DNA of 64,000 nt from Bacteroidetes bacterium 43-93 (GCA_001897855.1 MKUO01000007.1:330079-394078); one strand, 5' to 3'; numbered from the stretch's first letter, positions 36,465 to 46,197 are shown. Program-made: numbers and translations. The notes: a model not told the origin generated them from the sequence alone.

Positions 36465-37172
36465 ATGAAGGTAGATATATGGAGTGATGTGATGTGCCCG
36501 TTTTGTTACATCGGCAAAAGGAAATTTGAAGCGGCGTTACAACAATTTCCTGCAAAAGATAAGATTGAAGTGGAATGGCACAGCTTTCAGCTGGATCCTG
36601 AAATGAAGGCAATGCCCGGTAAAGATATTTATAGTTACCTGGCAGAAAGAAAAGGGCAAAACCTTGAATGGAGCAAACAAGTGCATCAGCAGGTAACGGC
36701 TATGGCTGCTGACGCGGGATTGGAATATAATTTTGATAAAGCAGTGATCAATAATTCTTTTGATGCACACAGGCTGATGCAATTTGCTAAAACGCACGGA
36801 CTAGGTGATGCGGTGGAGGAAAGCCTTTTCAAAGCATATTTTACAGAAGGTAAAGATATTGGCGATCACCAGGTATTAGTTGATATAGCAGCCTCTATAG
36901 GTTTGGATAGGCAGGAAGCAGCGTCGATGCTTGAAAATGGAGGCTATGAAAATGCTGTTGCAGCAGACATAGATACCGCCGCACAAATAGGTATCAACGG
37001 TGTTCCGTTTTTTGTACTGGATGATAAATATGCGGTATCTGGTGCGCAGCCATCCGAAACATTTCTAACGGCCCTCAACCGGGCGTGGGATGAGCACAGT
37101 AAGACTAAGATACAGTTGCAGGATATGAATGCAGTAGATGGGCCCGTCTGTGGCCCGGATGGGAATTGCTAA
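36465..37172 (+). CDS. DsbA-family oxidoreductase (FrnE-like)
   Basis: 235 residues, no signal peptide, so cytosolic, unlike periplasmic DsbA. The thioredoxin fold opens with VDIWSDVMCPFCYIGKRKFE, carrying the CPFC redox pair, then the long helical insertion, and IGINGVPFFVLDDKYAVSGAQ with the cis-Pro. This is the FrnE/2-hydroxychromene-isomerase-like subgroup, linked to oxidative stress in several bacteria. The tail has two further cysteines (GPVCGPDGNC). Monocistronic, with its own promoter and terminator. Confidence 0.9.
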   Translation: MKVDIWSDVMCPFCYIGKRKFEAALQQFPAKDKIEVEWHSFQLDPEMKAMPGKDIYSYLAERKGQNLEWSKQVHQQVTAMAADAGLEYNFDKAVINNSFDAHRLMQFAKTHGLGDAVEESLFKAYFTEGKDIGDHQVLVDIAASIGLDRQEAASMLENGGYENAVAADIDTAAQIGINGVPFFVLDDKYAVSGAQPSETFLTALNRAWDEHSKTKIQLQDMNAVDGPVCGPDGNC

Positions 37173-37191
37173 ATAGATTTTTATAAAAATG

Positions 37192-37224
37192 AAAAGTGCG
37201 CCATGGTCAACAGCGCACTTTTTT
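37192..37224. terminator. bidirectional terminator
   Basis: Stem AAAAGTGCG / CGCACTTTT flanked by T- and A-runs, between the DsbA-like gene and the convergent 72-aa gene. Confidence 0.8.
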
Positions 37225-37270
37225 ATTTAACCAAAACGAGGCATGCCCCGTAAAGATTAACTTCCTTTTT

Positions 37271-37489
37271 CTACCTGTTACGGCCAGGTGATTGTTGAGA
37301 TGGTTTACCACTGCGATTTTCGTTTTCGCTACCCAGGTCCATATCTTCATTTAAGTCCTGGTCCAGATCCTGGCTGCGACCTGTTCCTGTGTTAGTGCCG
37401 CTACGTTGGTTTTGATCCAGTTCTGTATTCCTGGAACCTGCTTGTTGTGTCCTTTCGTCGTTTTGTGACTGATTTTGTTGATTTTTCAT
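37271..37489 (-). CDS. small disordered hydrophilic protein
   Basis: 72 residues made almost only of Gln, Asn, Ser, Arg, Asp, Glu and Gly (for example KNQQNQSQNDERTQQAGSRN). There is no hydrophobic core, so it is intrinsically disordered. Similar short Q/N-rich proteins in Bacteroidota are stress-related or unannotated. It is preceded by a purine-rich leader on the minus strand and has a terminator downstream, so I accept it as real but with reserve. Confidence 0.5.
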   Translation of the reverse strand: MKNQQNQSQNDERTQQAGSRNTELDQNQRSGTNTGTGRSQDLDQDLNEDMDLGSENENRSGKPSQQSPGRNR

Positions 37490-37994
37490 GACTGTTTTTT
37501 TGTTCTAGAGGTTAAAAAATATATGCCAGCATGGAGCGGGACAGAGCGCCAAAACACAAAGCGCGAGAAAACAAGCAGTTATGTTTTTCTGGATCTGACG
37601 AGTGTTGGGTTTGGGTTGAAACATTTGTAGTGGTAGTTCTACGAAAGAAATCAACAATAGGACAAATCAGGCAACTTAAAGGCTATGCAATATAGATTTT
37701 ATCACTCGATCATAATTTGCATCAATAACATTGATTATTCATTACATGCCATTATTGTTATGATAGCTATTTGAAGATGAATAAGTTTAGCTGCTATAAC
37801 GTAACTCAGTGCTATAGCCAGTTAACTTAGCAAAGAAACCCAACATACATGTAACCTTTACGTCGGGCTGATTTTGGCACAACAGTTTACAAGCGAAGAG
37901 CGCACGTTTGTTTAAAATTCAAGAGGGCGAGGAGTTAAATTTTTAACTTTTCAGGGGTTTATTAGTACTTTGCGCCCAAAATAACGACCGATAG
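37490..37994. other. intergenic region without recognised genes
   Basis: 505 bases, AT-rich. I see no ORF with coding character and no strong hairpin. A -7-like GTACTTTG sits about 20 bases upstream of fabG, so the right end is the fabG promoter and the left end the leader of the 72-aa gene. The middle is unexplained. Confidence 0.45.
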
Positions 37995-38741
37995 ATGAAA
38001 CTGTTGGAAAACAAGGTAGCCTTAATCACCGGGGCGAGCCGCGGCATAGGAGAGGCGATTGCCATAAAATTTGCAGAAAATGGGGCAAATGTGGCATTTA
38101 CTTACTTATCATCAGATGAAAAGGCAAAAGCTTTAGAGGATAAGCTTTCCGCGTTTGGCATTAAAGCAAAAGCGTATAAATGCGACGCCGGGGACTATGC
38201 GGCTACAGAACAGCTGGCAAATGATGTAGTGAAGGAGTTTGGAGGAATTGACATTTGCGTAAACAACGCGGGTATATCAAAAGATAACCTGTTGCTGCGC
38301 CTGACACCCGATCAATGGGACGATGTAATGCAAGCCAATCTGAAATCTGTATATAATCTTACCCGCCAGGTGATCAGGCCTATGATGAAGGCACGCTCCG
38401 GCAGCATCATCAACATGAGTAGTATAGTTGGTGTAGAGGGTAATGGTGGCCAAAGCAGTTATGCAGCTTCTAAAGCAGGCATTATAGGATTCACAAAATC
38501 TATAGCACAGGAGATGGGCAGCAGGAATATACGCTGTAATGCGATAGCTCCCGGCTTCATAGAAACCGATATGACCCATTACCTGAAAGACGGTGGTGCG
38601 GAAAAATGGTTTGAAAAAATACCATTGGCAAGATTCGGCAAACCGGAAGAAATAGCCGGCGTAGCCCTGTTCCTGGCAAGTGATCTGAGCAGCTATGTGA
38701 GCGGCCAGGTGATCAATGCTTGTGGTGGCATGAGCACTTAA
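37995..38741 (+). CDS. fabG: 3-oxoacyl-ACP reductase
   Basis: 248 residues of the short-chain dehydrogenase fold. It reduces 3-oxoacyl-ACP with NADPH in fatty acid elongation. The cofactor loop is TGASRGIGEAIA, the structural motif VNNAGIS, and the catalytic Ser-Tyr-Lys lies in MSSIVGVEGNGGQSSYAASKAG. The C-terminus SSYVSGQVINACGGMST is typical of FabG. It is followed, after a 109-base gap with a promoter box, by fabH, which supports the fatty-acid role over other SDR functions. Confidence 0.92.
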   Translation: MKLLENKVALITGASRGIGEAIAIKFAENGANVAFTYLSSDEKAKALEDKLSAFGIKAKAYKCDAGDYAATEQLANDVVKEFGGIDICVNNAGISKDNLLLRLTPDQWDDVMQANLKSVYNLTRQVIRPMMKARSGSIINMSSIVGVEGNGGQSSYAASKAGIIGFTKSIAQEMGSRNIRCNAIAPGFIETDMTHYLKDGGAEKWFEKIPLARFGKPEEIAGVALFLASDLSSYVSGQVINACGGMST

Positions 38742-38823
38742 TAAATGCTGGATAGTAGATTATATATTTAAGTTATATTAATTTTAACAAAATACCCTAT
38801 ACACTATTTATTTCCTAAACATC

Positions 38824-38831
38824 TAACTTTG
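38824..38831 (+). promoter_or_regulatory. TAnnTTTG box of fabH
   Basis: TAACTTTG, the same octamer as upstream of the UbiD gene; the ATG is 20 bases downstream. Confidence 0.55.
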
Positions 38832-38850
38832 CATCCATAAATAAATTTTA

Positions 38851-39849
38851 ATGCAGAAGATACAAGCTGCTATTACAGCAGTAGGAGGGTATGTACCTGA
38901 CTATATATTGACGAATTCAGAGCTTGAAAAGATCGTAGATACTACAGACGAATGGATCACCACCCGCACCGGTATTAAAGAGCGCAGGATATTGAAGGGC
39001 GAAGGTTTGGGGTCTTCTGATATTGCAGTAGAGGCAGTAAAAGAACTGCTGAAAAAACGTAAGATCGGGGCTGAAGAAATAGACCTGCTCATTTGTGCTA
39101 CAACAACACCAGATCTCCAGTTTCCCGCTACAGCCAATATTATCTCGGATAAAGCAGGATTATCGAATGCTTTTGGTTTTGATATTAATGCCGCATGCAG
39201 CGGCTTTTTATTTGCCCTGAATACCGGCGCACAGTTTATTGAAACAGGTAAGTATAAAAAGGTAATAGTAGTGGGTGTAGATAAGATGAGCTCTATACTG
39301 AACTATGAAGACCGCGCAACCTGTATCATCTTTGGCGATGGCGGCGGTGCCGTGTTATTAGAACCTAATAACGAAGGATATGGCATTGTAGATAGTGTTT
39401 TGAAAAGTGACGGCTCGGGACGTGTACACCTGCACCAGAAGGCAGGTGGTTCCGTAAAGCCGGCTACTGTAGAAACGGTAATGAATAAAGAACATTTTGT
39501 GTACCAGGAAGGGCAGACCGTATTCAAATTCGCAGTTAAGAATATGGCTGATGTAGCGGCACAGATCATGGAACGTAACAACCTTACGGCCGAAAGTGTA
39601 GCATGGCTGGTGCCGCACCAGGCCAACAAGCGTATTATTGCAGCAACATCAGACAGGATGGGACTGCCGGAAGAAAAAGTAATGCTGAATATTGAGCGCT
39701 ATGGCAATACTACTAACGGTACTTTACCTTTGTGCCTGTGGGAGTATGAAAAGCAACTGAAGAAAGGGGACAATATAGTATTGGCAGCATTCGGCGGAGG
39801 TTTTACATGGGGCGCTACCTATATAAAATGGGCATACGATACCAACTAA
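38851..39849 (+). CDS. fabH: 3-oxoacyl-ACP synthase III
   Basis: 332 residues. FabH condenses acyl-CoA with malonyl-ACP to start fatty acid synthesis. The catalytic Cys is in [13 protein letters not shown], His in VPHQANKRI and Asn in [27 protein letters not shown] near the N-terminus is the CoA-binding signature. Branched-chain primers are usual in this phylum, but the specificity is not readable here. It has its own promoter box and ends at a shared terminator. Confidence 0.95.
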   Translation: MQKIQAAITAVGGYVPDYILTNSELEKIVDTTDEWITTRTGIKERRILKGEGLGSSDIAVEAVKELLKKRKIGAEEIDLLICATTTPDLQFPATANIISDKAGLSNAFGFDINAACSGFLFALNTGAQFIETGKYKKVIVVGVDKMSSILNYEDRATCIIFGDGGGAVLLEPNNEGYGIVDSVLKSDGSGRVHLHQKAGGSVKPATVETVMNKEHFVYQEGQTVFKFAVKNMADVAAQIMERNNLTAESVAWLVPHQANKRIIAATSDRMGLPEEKVMLNIERYGNTTNGTLPLCLWEYEKQLKKGDNIVLAAFGGGFTWGATYIKWAYDTN

Positions 39850-39870
39850 GTGTTATTGAAATAATTGGAA

Positions 39871-39899
39871 GGCCTGCTAACATAGCGGGCCTTTTTTTA
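39871..39899. terminator. terminator between fabH and the convergent YjbR gene
   Basis: Stem GGCCTGCT / AGCGGGCC (one T-G pair) followed by a run of seven T. It overlaps the last codon region of the minus-strand gene. Confidence 0.8.
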
Positions 39900-40247
39900 T
39901 TGCGTATCCGGGTCAATTCGGTATTTATCAGCCAGGGTTTTGGGCGCTACTGTGCAATAAGCTACGGTAAGGATGTCTTTAAGCATTTCTTTGCGCACCT
40001 TTGGCAGAAACACATGTGTCCACCCATGGCTACCCCATTTATTTGGTACCGGGGCAATAACATCGTTATCGAAACTACAGAACACATTTTGATCGAGTGG
40101 TGTTAGCTTTACCGTCATTCGTTTTTCCTGCTCGTTCATGGTAGCAAATACCTTTTTGATTCGAAAAGAAGTAAGATCGAAATGCGGGGCTTCCGTTACA
40201 CCTTCAAATGATAAAGCAATTTCCCGGGCTGTTTTCGTGGTAACCAT
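39897..40247 (-). CDS. MmcQ/YjbR-family protein
   Basis: 116 residues, the typical length. The family fold shows ALSFEGVTEAPHFDLTSFRIKKVFAT at the N-terminus and WGSHGWTHVFLPKV near the end. These small CyaY-like proteins are often called DNA-binding, but their role is not established. Soluble, monocistronic. It converges on fabH. Confidence 0.85.
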   Translation of the reverse strand: MVTTKTAREIALSFEGVTEAPHFDLTSFRIKKVFATMNEQEKRMTVKLTPLDQNVFCSFDNDVIAPVPNKWGSHGWTHVFLPKVRKEMLKDILTVAYCTVAPKTLADKYRIDPDTQ

Positions 40248-40321
40248 AATTAAAGATAGCGATTAAGAAAGTCGCCATTAAACTTTGATAACTTTATCAG
40301 GTTAAAATAGGAAAGACAGAA

Positions 40322-41632
40322 ATGAAAATAATGCTACATGTTATTCTTTCAGCGTTGCTATTCTTGTGCATTACAGCACAGGCACAGGTTTCTTATTTCC
40401 CGCCCAAATTGGGAACCACGTGGGATACATTAAGCCCGGCCTCGCAGGGATGGTGCCCGGACAGGATAGATTCCTTATACAATTACCTGGATCAAAAAAG
40501 TACAGATGCTTTTATAGTATTAATAGACGGCAAAATAGTTTTAGAGAAATACTTCGGTACTTATACCCGTGACTCTGTGCATTACTGGGCATCGGCAGGT
40601 AAGAGCCTGACATCTATGATGGTGGGTATAGCGCAGGAAAGAGGCTTGCTGGATATTAATAATCCCGCATCTCAATACCTTGGTACGGGATGGACCAGCG
40701 AAACGACTGCTAAAGAAAACCTGGTAACAGTGAGGCATTTGCTTACTATGAATAGTGGGCTGGATGACACACCAACGGGTGGATGTACCAACGAAGATAC
40801 CACACCCGTTTGCCTGCAGTATAAAGCTGATGCAGGCACCCGATGGGCTTATCATACAGGTGCCTATCGCAAGCTGGAATCAATAGTGAGTGAAGTAAAC
40901 GGGACTACCTATACATCTGCTACTAATTCGTTTATTGGCAGCCACATTGGTATGGTAGGACTGTGGTATAATGGGGTATATTATAGCAATGCGCGATCGA
41001 TGGCGCGTTTTGGTTTGCTGATGCTCAATAAAGGCGTTTGGGACAACGATACGGTATTACACGATACCGCCTACTATAACGCGATGATCCATACATCACA
41101 GACGTTCAATCTGTCTTACGGTTATTTGTGGTGGCTGAATGGTAAAGCATCGTGCATGTTGCCACAAACACAGCTGGTATTTCCCGGGGCTATTGTACCC
41201 AATGCTCCTGCAGATATGTTTTGTGCGCTTGGTAAAAATGATCAGAAGATTTACGTGGTGCCCAGCCGGAAAATGGTGGTAATACGCCAGGGAGAAACAT
41301 CAGGTACGCCTTTATTAGCGCTTTCCTCCTTTGACAACGAGGTTTGGCGATATATAGATAGCTTGCCTTGTGTTACTACAAATATTGCAGAAGTGAAGCA
41401 AGATCATGTGATCAGGGTATTCCCTAATCCTGCAAAAGATGAATTGCATATAGTATCTGACGGCCCCTTAGGCAGCATTGTGGTTTATAATGCAATGGGC
41501 AGCAGGGTTATGAAATATGATAGTAATACAGGCACTGCAAGTTCTGTAACCTTGCAGGTACAATATCTGCCGCGAGGTTTATACCTGCTACAATCAGGTA
41601 ATGGCTTCAGCCATAAATTCTATAAAGAGTAA
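40322..41632 (+). CDS. secreted serine hydrolase (beta-lactamase fold) with T9SS tail
   Basis: 436 residues with a signal peptide (MKIMLHVILSALLFLCITAQAQ). The class C beta-lactamase/esterase fold has the SxxK nucleophile in WASAGKSLTSMMVG, followed by VRHLLTMNSGLDD. The second catalytic Tyr is probably in WAYHTGAYRKLES, where the usual Asn is replaced. The last 75 residues are a Por-type sorting domain (VFPNPAKDELHIVS, LPRGLYLLQS). It should be an exported esterase or peptidase; beta-lactam hydrolysis is not implied. Confidence 0.88.
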   Translation: MKIMLHVILSALLFLCITAQAQVSYFPPKLGTTWDTLSPASQGWCPDRIDSLYNYLDQKSTDAFIVLIDGKIVLEKYFGTYTRDSVHYWASAGKSLTSMMVGIAQERGLLDINNPASQYLGTGWTSETTAKENLVTVRHLLTMNSGLDDTPTGGCTNEDTTPVCLQYKADAGTRWAYHTGAYRKLESIVSEVNGTTYTSATNSFIGSHIGMVGLWYNGVYYSNARSMARFGLLMLNKGVWDNDTVLHDTAYYNAMIHTSQTFNLSYGYLWWLNGKASCMLPQTQLVFPGAIVPNAPADMFCALGKNDQKIYVVPSRKMVVIRQGETSGTPLLALSSFDNEVWRYIDSLPCVTTNIAEVKQDHVIRVFPNPAKDELHIVSDGPLGSIVVYNAMGSRVMKYDSNTGTASSVTLQVQYLPRGLYLLQSGNGFSHKFYKE

Positions 41633-41636
41633 CAGT

Positions 41637-42683
41637 CTATTGCGATACTTCGTGATCTACATTGGCTAACTGGCCACAAGCAGCATCGATATCTTTACCA
41701 CGACTGCGACGGAGGCGGGCATTAACACGCTTACTTTCCAGGTAGCGCATAAATGACTCAGTCACGTCATCTTCCGGTTTTGTAAAGTCAGCTTTATCAA
41801 TAGTATTATACTCGATGATGTTTACAAGATCTACCGGTACGCGCCTGTAAAGCTTCACCAGTTCATCAGCATCCTTTGCGCTATCGTTGAAGTTCTTGAA
41901 CAGGATGTATTCAAAAGTGATCTCGTTCTTAGTCTTCTGATAAAAATAGTTTAGCGCATCTACCAGTTCATCAAGGTTGCTGGTCTCGTTGATGGGCATG
42001 ATCTTATCGCGCTTGGTATCATTGGCAGCGTGCAGCGACAATGCCAGTTTGAAACGAACACCATCATCGCCCAGCTGGCGTATCATTTTAGAAATGCCGG
42101 CTGTAGAAACGGTAATACGGCGGGGGCTCATACCCAGGCAATCGGGCGATGTGATCTTGTCTATTGCCTTCAGTACATTTTTATAGTTCAGCAAAGGTTC
42201 GCCCATACCCATGAACACGATATTAGTGACCGGTTTGCCATAGTGTTGTAATGATTGCTCATTGGCCAGCGTAACCTCATCTACGATCTCGTCAAAATCC
42301 ATATTGCGCTTGCGCGGTAGAAAACCGGTAGCGCAAAACTTGCAGGCAAGGGAGCAACCTACCTGGCTGGAAACGCATACCGTCATCCTTTTTTCTGTAG
42401 GGATCAGTACACTTTCAACAAAATGGCCATCGTGCAGTTGTAGCCTGTTTTTGATGGTGCCATCGCTGCTAAACTGGCTATGATGGACCCTAACCTTAGG
42501 AATAGTAAATTGTTCAGACAGCTTATCCCTCAACGCCTTAGACAAATTGGTCATTTGCGAAAAATCCCCAACATGTTTCTGCCAAATCCACTCATACACC
42601 TGTTTTGCCCTGAATTTTGACTCACCCCATTCCTTAAACAGGGCTTCCAGGTCTTGCAGGCTGCTGTTCCTGATATTTTTCAT
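41637..42683 (-). CDS. rlmN: 23S rRNA (adenine2503-C2)-methyltransferase
   Basis: 348 residues. The radical-SAM enzyme methylates A2503 of 23S rRNA and A37 of some tRNAs. The 4Fe-4S motif is CSLACKFCATGF; MGMGEPLLNY is the SAM-binding strand, and the C-terminal Cys that carries the methyl group lies in DIDAACGQLA. ITVSTAGISKMIRQL and LALSLHAAND are also family marks. It converges on the serine hydrolase with 4 bases between stops and diverges from the SRPBCC gene. Confidence 0.95.
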   Translation of the reverse strand: MKNIRNSSLQDLEALFKEWGESKFRAKQVYEWIWQKHVGDFSQMTNLSKALRDKLSEQFTIPKVRVHHSQFSSDGTIKNRLQLHDGHFVESVLIPTEKRMTVCVSSQVGCSLACKFCATGFLPRKRNMDFDEIVDEVTLANEQSLQHYGKPVTNIVFMGMGEPLLNYKNVLKAIDKITSPDCLGMSPRRITVSTAGISKMIRQLGDDGVRFKLALSLHAANDTKRDKIMPINETSNLDELVDALNYFYQKTKNEITFEYILFKNFNDSAKDADELVKLYRRVPVDLVNIIEYNTIDKADFTKPEDDVTESFMRYLESKRVNARLRRSRGKDIDAACGQLANVDHEVSQ

Positions 42684-42800
42684 CGTGCAAAGGTACGCCC
42701 ACTATCTCATATAGAATATGGTATTATGAAAAGATTAAACCTATATAGGAATTATACATCTTAAATAAATTTTTATATTTTGGTAAAAATTCGTCATCGT

Positions 42801-43799
42801 ATGAAAGTATTACGTTTTATCATCATCCTGATACTGGTATTGGGATTAGGTTTCCTGGCCTTGTGCCTTTTTGCATCCAAAGAAGTAAGTGTAGAACGAA
42901 GCACTACTGTTAATGCGTCGAAATCTGTAGTATTCAACCAGATCGTAAAATTTAATAACTGGAAAAACTGGAATCCATGGCTGGAAATGGACAGCACGGT
43001 GAAATGGGATGTAAGAGGCAATGATGGAGAAAAAGGAAGCACATACCATTATATGGGTAACAAAATAGGAGAAGGAACAACTATTAACGATGGTGTAAGC
43101 GATGGAGAGATGAAATACCTGATGGATTTTAAAAAGCCGTACCAGTTTAAAGCGGATGGCTATTATAAAGTAGCATCAGAAGGTGGCAAAACCAAAGTGA
43201 CCTGGTACTACCACCAGGACCTGAAATTTATGGAGCGCGGTTTTATGGCCATTATGGGTGTAGGCAAGATGCTGGGCAAGCAGTTTGATCGCGGCCTGGA
43301 ACTGCTGAAAACCTACTCTGAGGCGCATGCCGATGATACGGCAGTAGTAGGTGCTATTACGGATATTACCTTCCCTGCACATACCTACGCAGCTATACGT
43401 AAAATGGTGAAATGGACAGATATGCACCAGTTCTTTATGGACAGCTATGCATTACTGGGCCAGCAAGTAGGGCCAAGGATCAATGGGCCAGCGAGCGCTT
43501 TGTACTATAACTGGGATGAAGCAAATATACAGGCAGACCTTGCGGCATGTTTTCCTGTAAGCAGTAACGCGCCCTTCCAGGGAGGTACCATAGCAGAAGT
43601 ACCGGAGTCAGCAGGATATAAAATGGTGTACGTAGGGCCCTATACAAAAAATATGGGCGCTGCTCATAGTTCTATGATGCAGCATGTACAGGCAGCAGGC
43701 AAAACGGTTAAATTAAGGATAGAAGAATACATTAAGATGCCATCGAACGAAACAGACAGTAACAAATACGAAACAAATATCATCTACCTCGTGAACTAA
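42801..43799 (+). CDS. SRPBCC/GyrI-like ligand-binding membrane-anchored protein
   Basis: About 332 residues from MKVLRFIIILILVLGLGFLAL; the track begins at a TTG seven codons upstream. One N-terminal TM helix is followed by an SRPBCC domain (VERSTTVNASKSVVFNQIVKF, WNPWLEMDSTVKW), about residues 30-175. A GyrI-like effector-binding domain follows (FPAHTYAAIRKMVKW; GYKMVYVGPYTKNMGAAHSS). Both folds bind small hydrophobic ligands, so the protein may sense or carry one at the membrane. It ends at a terminator. Confidence 0.8.
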   Translation: MKVLRFIIILILVLGLGFLALCLFASKEVSVERSTTVNASKSVVFNQIVKFNNWKNWNPWLEMDSTVKWDVRGNDGEKGSTYHYMGNKIGEGTTINDGVSDGEMKYLMDFKKPYQFKADGYYKVASEGGKTKVTWYYHQDLKFMERGFMAIMGVGKMLGKQFDRGLELLKTYSEAHADDTAVVGAITDITFPAHTYAAIRKMVKWTDMHQFFMDSYALLGQQVGPRINGPASALYYNWDEANIQADLAACFPVSSNAPFQGGTIAEVPESAGYKMVYVGPYTKNMGAAHSSMMQHVQAAGKTVKLRIEEYIKMPSNETDSNKYETNIIYLVN

Positions 43800-43818
43800 A
43801 ACTCGCCGGGATATATGG

Positions 43819-43848
43819 GCCGCCTGCACAATCTGCGGGCGGCTTTTT
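43819..43848 (+). terminator. terminator of the SRPBCC gene
   Basis: GCCGCC / GGCGGC stem with internal TGC/GC pairing and TTTTT, 20 bases after the stop. Confidence 0.75.
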
Positions 43849-43893
43849 CGTTATTAGACCTGCTGCGCTTATATTCGCAATTCCGTAGTACAG

Positions 43894-45843
43894 ATGAGGA
43901 TATCCGTAATTATTGTCAACTATAATGTAAAGTATTTCCTGGAGGTGTGCCTGCACAGCGTGCTGAGGGCTGCCAGGGGGATAGATGTAGAGGTAATAGT
44001 AGTAGACAATAATTCTAAAGACGGGAGCAATGAGATGATCAGGCAGCAGTTTCCGTCTGTAATACTGATAGAAAATAAAGACAACGTTGGTTTCGGAAAA
44101 GCCAATAACCAGGGAGTAGCTATTGCAAAGGGCGAGTATATCCTGTTCCTGAACCCGGATACGGTGATGCCCGAAGACTTCTTTACAAAGATGCTCAGTT
44201 ATATGGATGCTCACCCTGAGGCAGGTAGCATAGGACCGAAATTGCTGGACGGGCGCGGGCAATATGCGCCCGACGGTAAGAAATCTTTTCCATCGCTATC
44301 CGTAGCTATTTTTAAAACTACGGGAATCAATAAGATATTCAGCAGATCGCCCTACTTCAATAAATACTATGCGGTGCATATTGGCCCGGATGAGATAGCT
44401 CCTGTAGATGTATTGAGCGGGTGCTGCATGATGGTAAGGGCAAGCTTGCTACCCGGTATAGGCGGCGCATTTGACGAGGACTACTTTATGTATTGCGAAG
44501 ATGTGGACCTGTCGTACCGGATACAGAAAGCAGGTTATCAGAATATCTATTACCCACCCGCAACACTAATACATTATAAGGGAGAAAGCACAAGGAAAGC
44601 AACGCTATCGTATGTGCGGATATTCAACGAGGCACTGGTAACCTTTGTGAAGAAGCACTACAGTGCCGGCAATGCAAGGTTGTTTGTCCTGTTCATCAAT
44701 ATAGGTATTGTGCTAAGGGCCATACTGGGCGTTGCCAAGCAGGTGCTAAAAGTGTTGCGCATGCCTTTGTTTGATGGTCTTGTTCTTTTGGCAACACTTT
44801 GGTTCATCAAAGAGTTTTGGGTGGTGCATGTAAAGAACATCAGCCCTATACCGCTGAACTCAGTAATTGCCACCTTCCCGGTGTATATAGGGCTTTGGCT
44901 GTTTAGCCTGTATATGAACGGCGTGTATGACCAATCGTACAGGGCGCTACGTGTGATACGAGGTATGATCATAGGTACGGTAATAATACTTGCCTACTAT
45001 GGCTTGCTGCAGCCGGGATTGCGCTATTCCAGGGCCATTATCATATTCAGCGGGTTTACCGGAACAGTGGTATTGCTGGCATTGCATGAGCTATTATATC
45101 GACTGGGTATCTTTAAATTCATACCGTACGATAAACTGCCGCGCAAGGCCATTATTGTAGCATCGGAAGACGCCTACACTCAAACTGCGCAAACCCTGCA
45201 GCGCGTACACTATGCGCCTGAACTTGCAGGGCGCATCAGCACCGGCGATAATAAAGGAGATGCGCTGGCCACTACTAACGAGATGAGGCAATTGGTATAT
45301 ACAGCCGGCATCAACGAGGTGATATTCTGCGTAAACGGCCTAAGCTATACAGAGATACTGGAGCGTATGCAGGAATGTGGGGGTGACTATGAATATAAGA
45401 TACACCTGCCCGGCAGCAACAGCTTTGTAGGCAGCAACAGCAGCCATACGGCCGGCGACCTATATACGCTTGACAAACGCTATAACCTGGCCAAATTCTC
45501 GCACCAGCGTAATAAGAGGATATTGGATGTAGGGATGAGCCTTATTTTTTTACTGCTATCACCAATAATGATCTTCCTGGTGAGAAAACCGGGCAGTTTT
45601 ATTACCAATTGTTTCAAGGTACTGTTTGGCGCCCGTACATGGGTCGGCTATAGCAATGATGTAGCGGTAACACACCTGCCGAAGATAAGGAAGGGAGTGC
45701 TGCCGCCGTATTATATGATAGAAGGCTACAAGCCGGCTGCAAATGTGCGAATGCAGATGGATAGCGTATACGCGCAGCAATACACCCCGGGGGCAGACAT
45801 TAACCTGATACTTAAGAATTTAAAATATTTGGGAACAAACTGA
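43894..45843 (+). CDS. GT2 glycosyltransferase with C-terminal sugar-transferase-like membrane part
   Basis: 649 residues. Residues 1-240 are a GT-A family 2 glycosyltransferase (SVIIVNYNVKYFLEVCLHSV, DNVGFGKANNQG, LFLNPDTVMP as the DXD region, EDVDLSYRIQKAGY). About five TM helices follow (for example RLFVLFINIGIVLRAI, FPVYIGLWLFSLYMNGVYD), then a Rossmann-like CoA-binding-type region (KAIIVASEDAYTQTAQ) and RILDVGMSLIFLLLSPIMIFL, which resembles the start of undecaprenyl-phosphate sugar transferases. It should work on surface polysaccharide or O-antigen at the inner membrane. No other polysaccharide genes adjoin it. Confidence 0.87.
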   Translation: MRISVIIVNYNVKYFLEVCLHSVLRAARGIDVEVIVVDNNSKDGSNEMIRQQFPSVILIENKDNVGFGKANNQGVAIAKGEYILFLNPDTVMPEDFFTKMLSYMDAHPEAGSIGPKLLDGRGQYAPDGKKSFPSLSVAIFKTTGINKIFSRSPYFNKYYAVHIGPDEIAPVDVLSGCCMMVRASLLPGIGGAFDEDYFMYCEDVDLSYRIQKAGYQNIYYPPATLIHYKGESTRKATLSYVRIFNEALVTFVKKHYSAGNARLFVLFINIGIVLRAILGVAKQVLKVLRMPLFDGLVLLATLWFIKEFWVVHVKNISPIPLNSVIATFPVYIGLWLFSLYMNGVYDQSYRALRVIRGMIIGTVIILAYYGLLQPGLRYSRAIIIFSGFTGTVVLLALHELLYRLGIFKFIPYDKLPRKAIIVASEDAYTQTAQTLQRVHYAPELAGRISTGDNKGDALATTNEMRQLVYTAGINEVIFCVNGLSYTEILERMQECGGDYEYKIHLPGSNSFVGSNSSHTAGDLYTLDKRYNLAKFSHQRNKRILDVGMSLIFLLLSPIMIFLVRKPGSFITNCFKVLFGARTWVGYSNDVAVTHLPKIRKGVLPPYYMIEGYKPAANVRMQMDSVYAQQYTPGADINLILKNLKYLGTN

Positions 45844-45897
45844 AGAAAGATTTTGTAGAAATGAGAAATCGATTATTTTTGCAATCCCAATTGACAC

Positions 45898-45971
45898 TCC
45901 TCCTTAGCTCAGTTGGTTAGAGCACCTGACTGTTAATCAGGGGGTCTCAGGTTCAAGTCCTGAAGGGGGAG
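45898..45971 (+). tRNA. tRNA-Asn (GTT)
   Basis: 74 bases fold into a full cloverleaf. The acceptor TCCTCCT pairs with AGGGGGA (one T-G), D-arm AGCTCAGTTGGTTAGAGC, anticodon stem CCTGA / TCAGG with loop CTGTTAA giving anticodon GTT, and T-stem TCAGG / CCTGA with loop TTCAAGT. Discriminator base G. CCA is not fully encoded. It marks the left edge of the accessory island. Confidence 0.95.
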
Positions 45972-45982
45972 CACTGATTTAC

Positions 45983-46020
45983 AAGGAGTTGCATTCATTT
46001 GCAACTCCTTCTTTATTTTA
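45983..46020 (+). terminator. tRNA-Asn terminator; its 3' arm is the start of the repeated sequence
   Basis: Perfect 10-bp stem AAGGAGTTGC / GCAACTCCTT with an 8-nt loop, then CTTTATTTTA. Direct repeat R1 begins inside the 3' arm of this stem. Confidence 0.85.
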
Positions 46021-46157
46021 CTCGCACTGAAACCTGCAATAAACCTGTCTTGAAGTTTCGTTAGTCATATGTTTGAGTTCATTTGACCTCAATTTATAAG
46101 TCTTTTGTGGCAATTCTGTCACCTTTGTTTTCTTGTCACTATGTTATCATTACAGTA
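46002..46157 (+). repeat. degenerate direct repeat R1
   Basis: About 155 bases starting CAACTCCTTCTTTATTTTAC. Shared with R2 almost throughout: CTGAAACCTGCAATAAACCT, then CAATTCTGTCAC, then TTATCATTACAGTA at the end. R3 shares the first third best. No long ORF runs through it, so it is a noncoding DNA-level repeat, probably an attachment region or the scar of earlier insertions. Confidence 0.75.
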
Positions 46158-46197
46158 ATGATGAAACGCTCCTGGTGGACTTCTGTGAGACGGACAT

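Noticed and set aside
40322-41632. Beta-lactamase resistance gene
   Set aside because: The fold is shared, but the T9SS tail and altered Tyr motif fit a generic exported esterase/peptidase; no evidence for antibiotic resistance.
46016-46157. R1 as the end of a coding sequence on the minus strand
   Set aside because: One frame is open for about 34 codons in R1, but the same frame in R2 and R3 is broken by stops, so the repeat is not conserved as protein.
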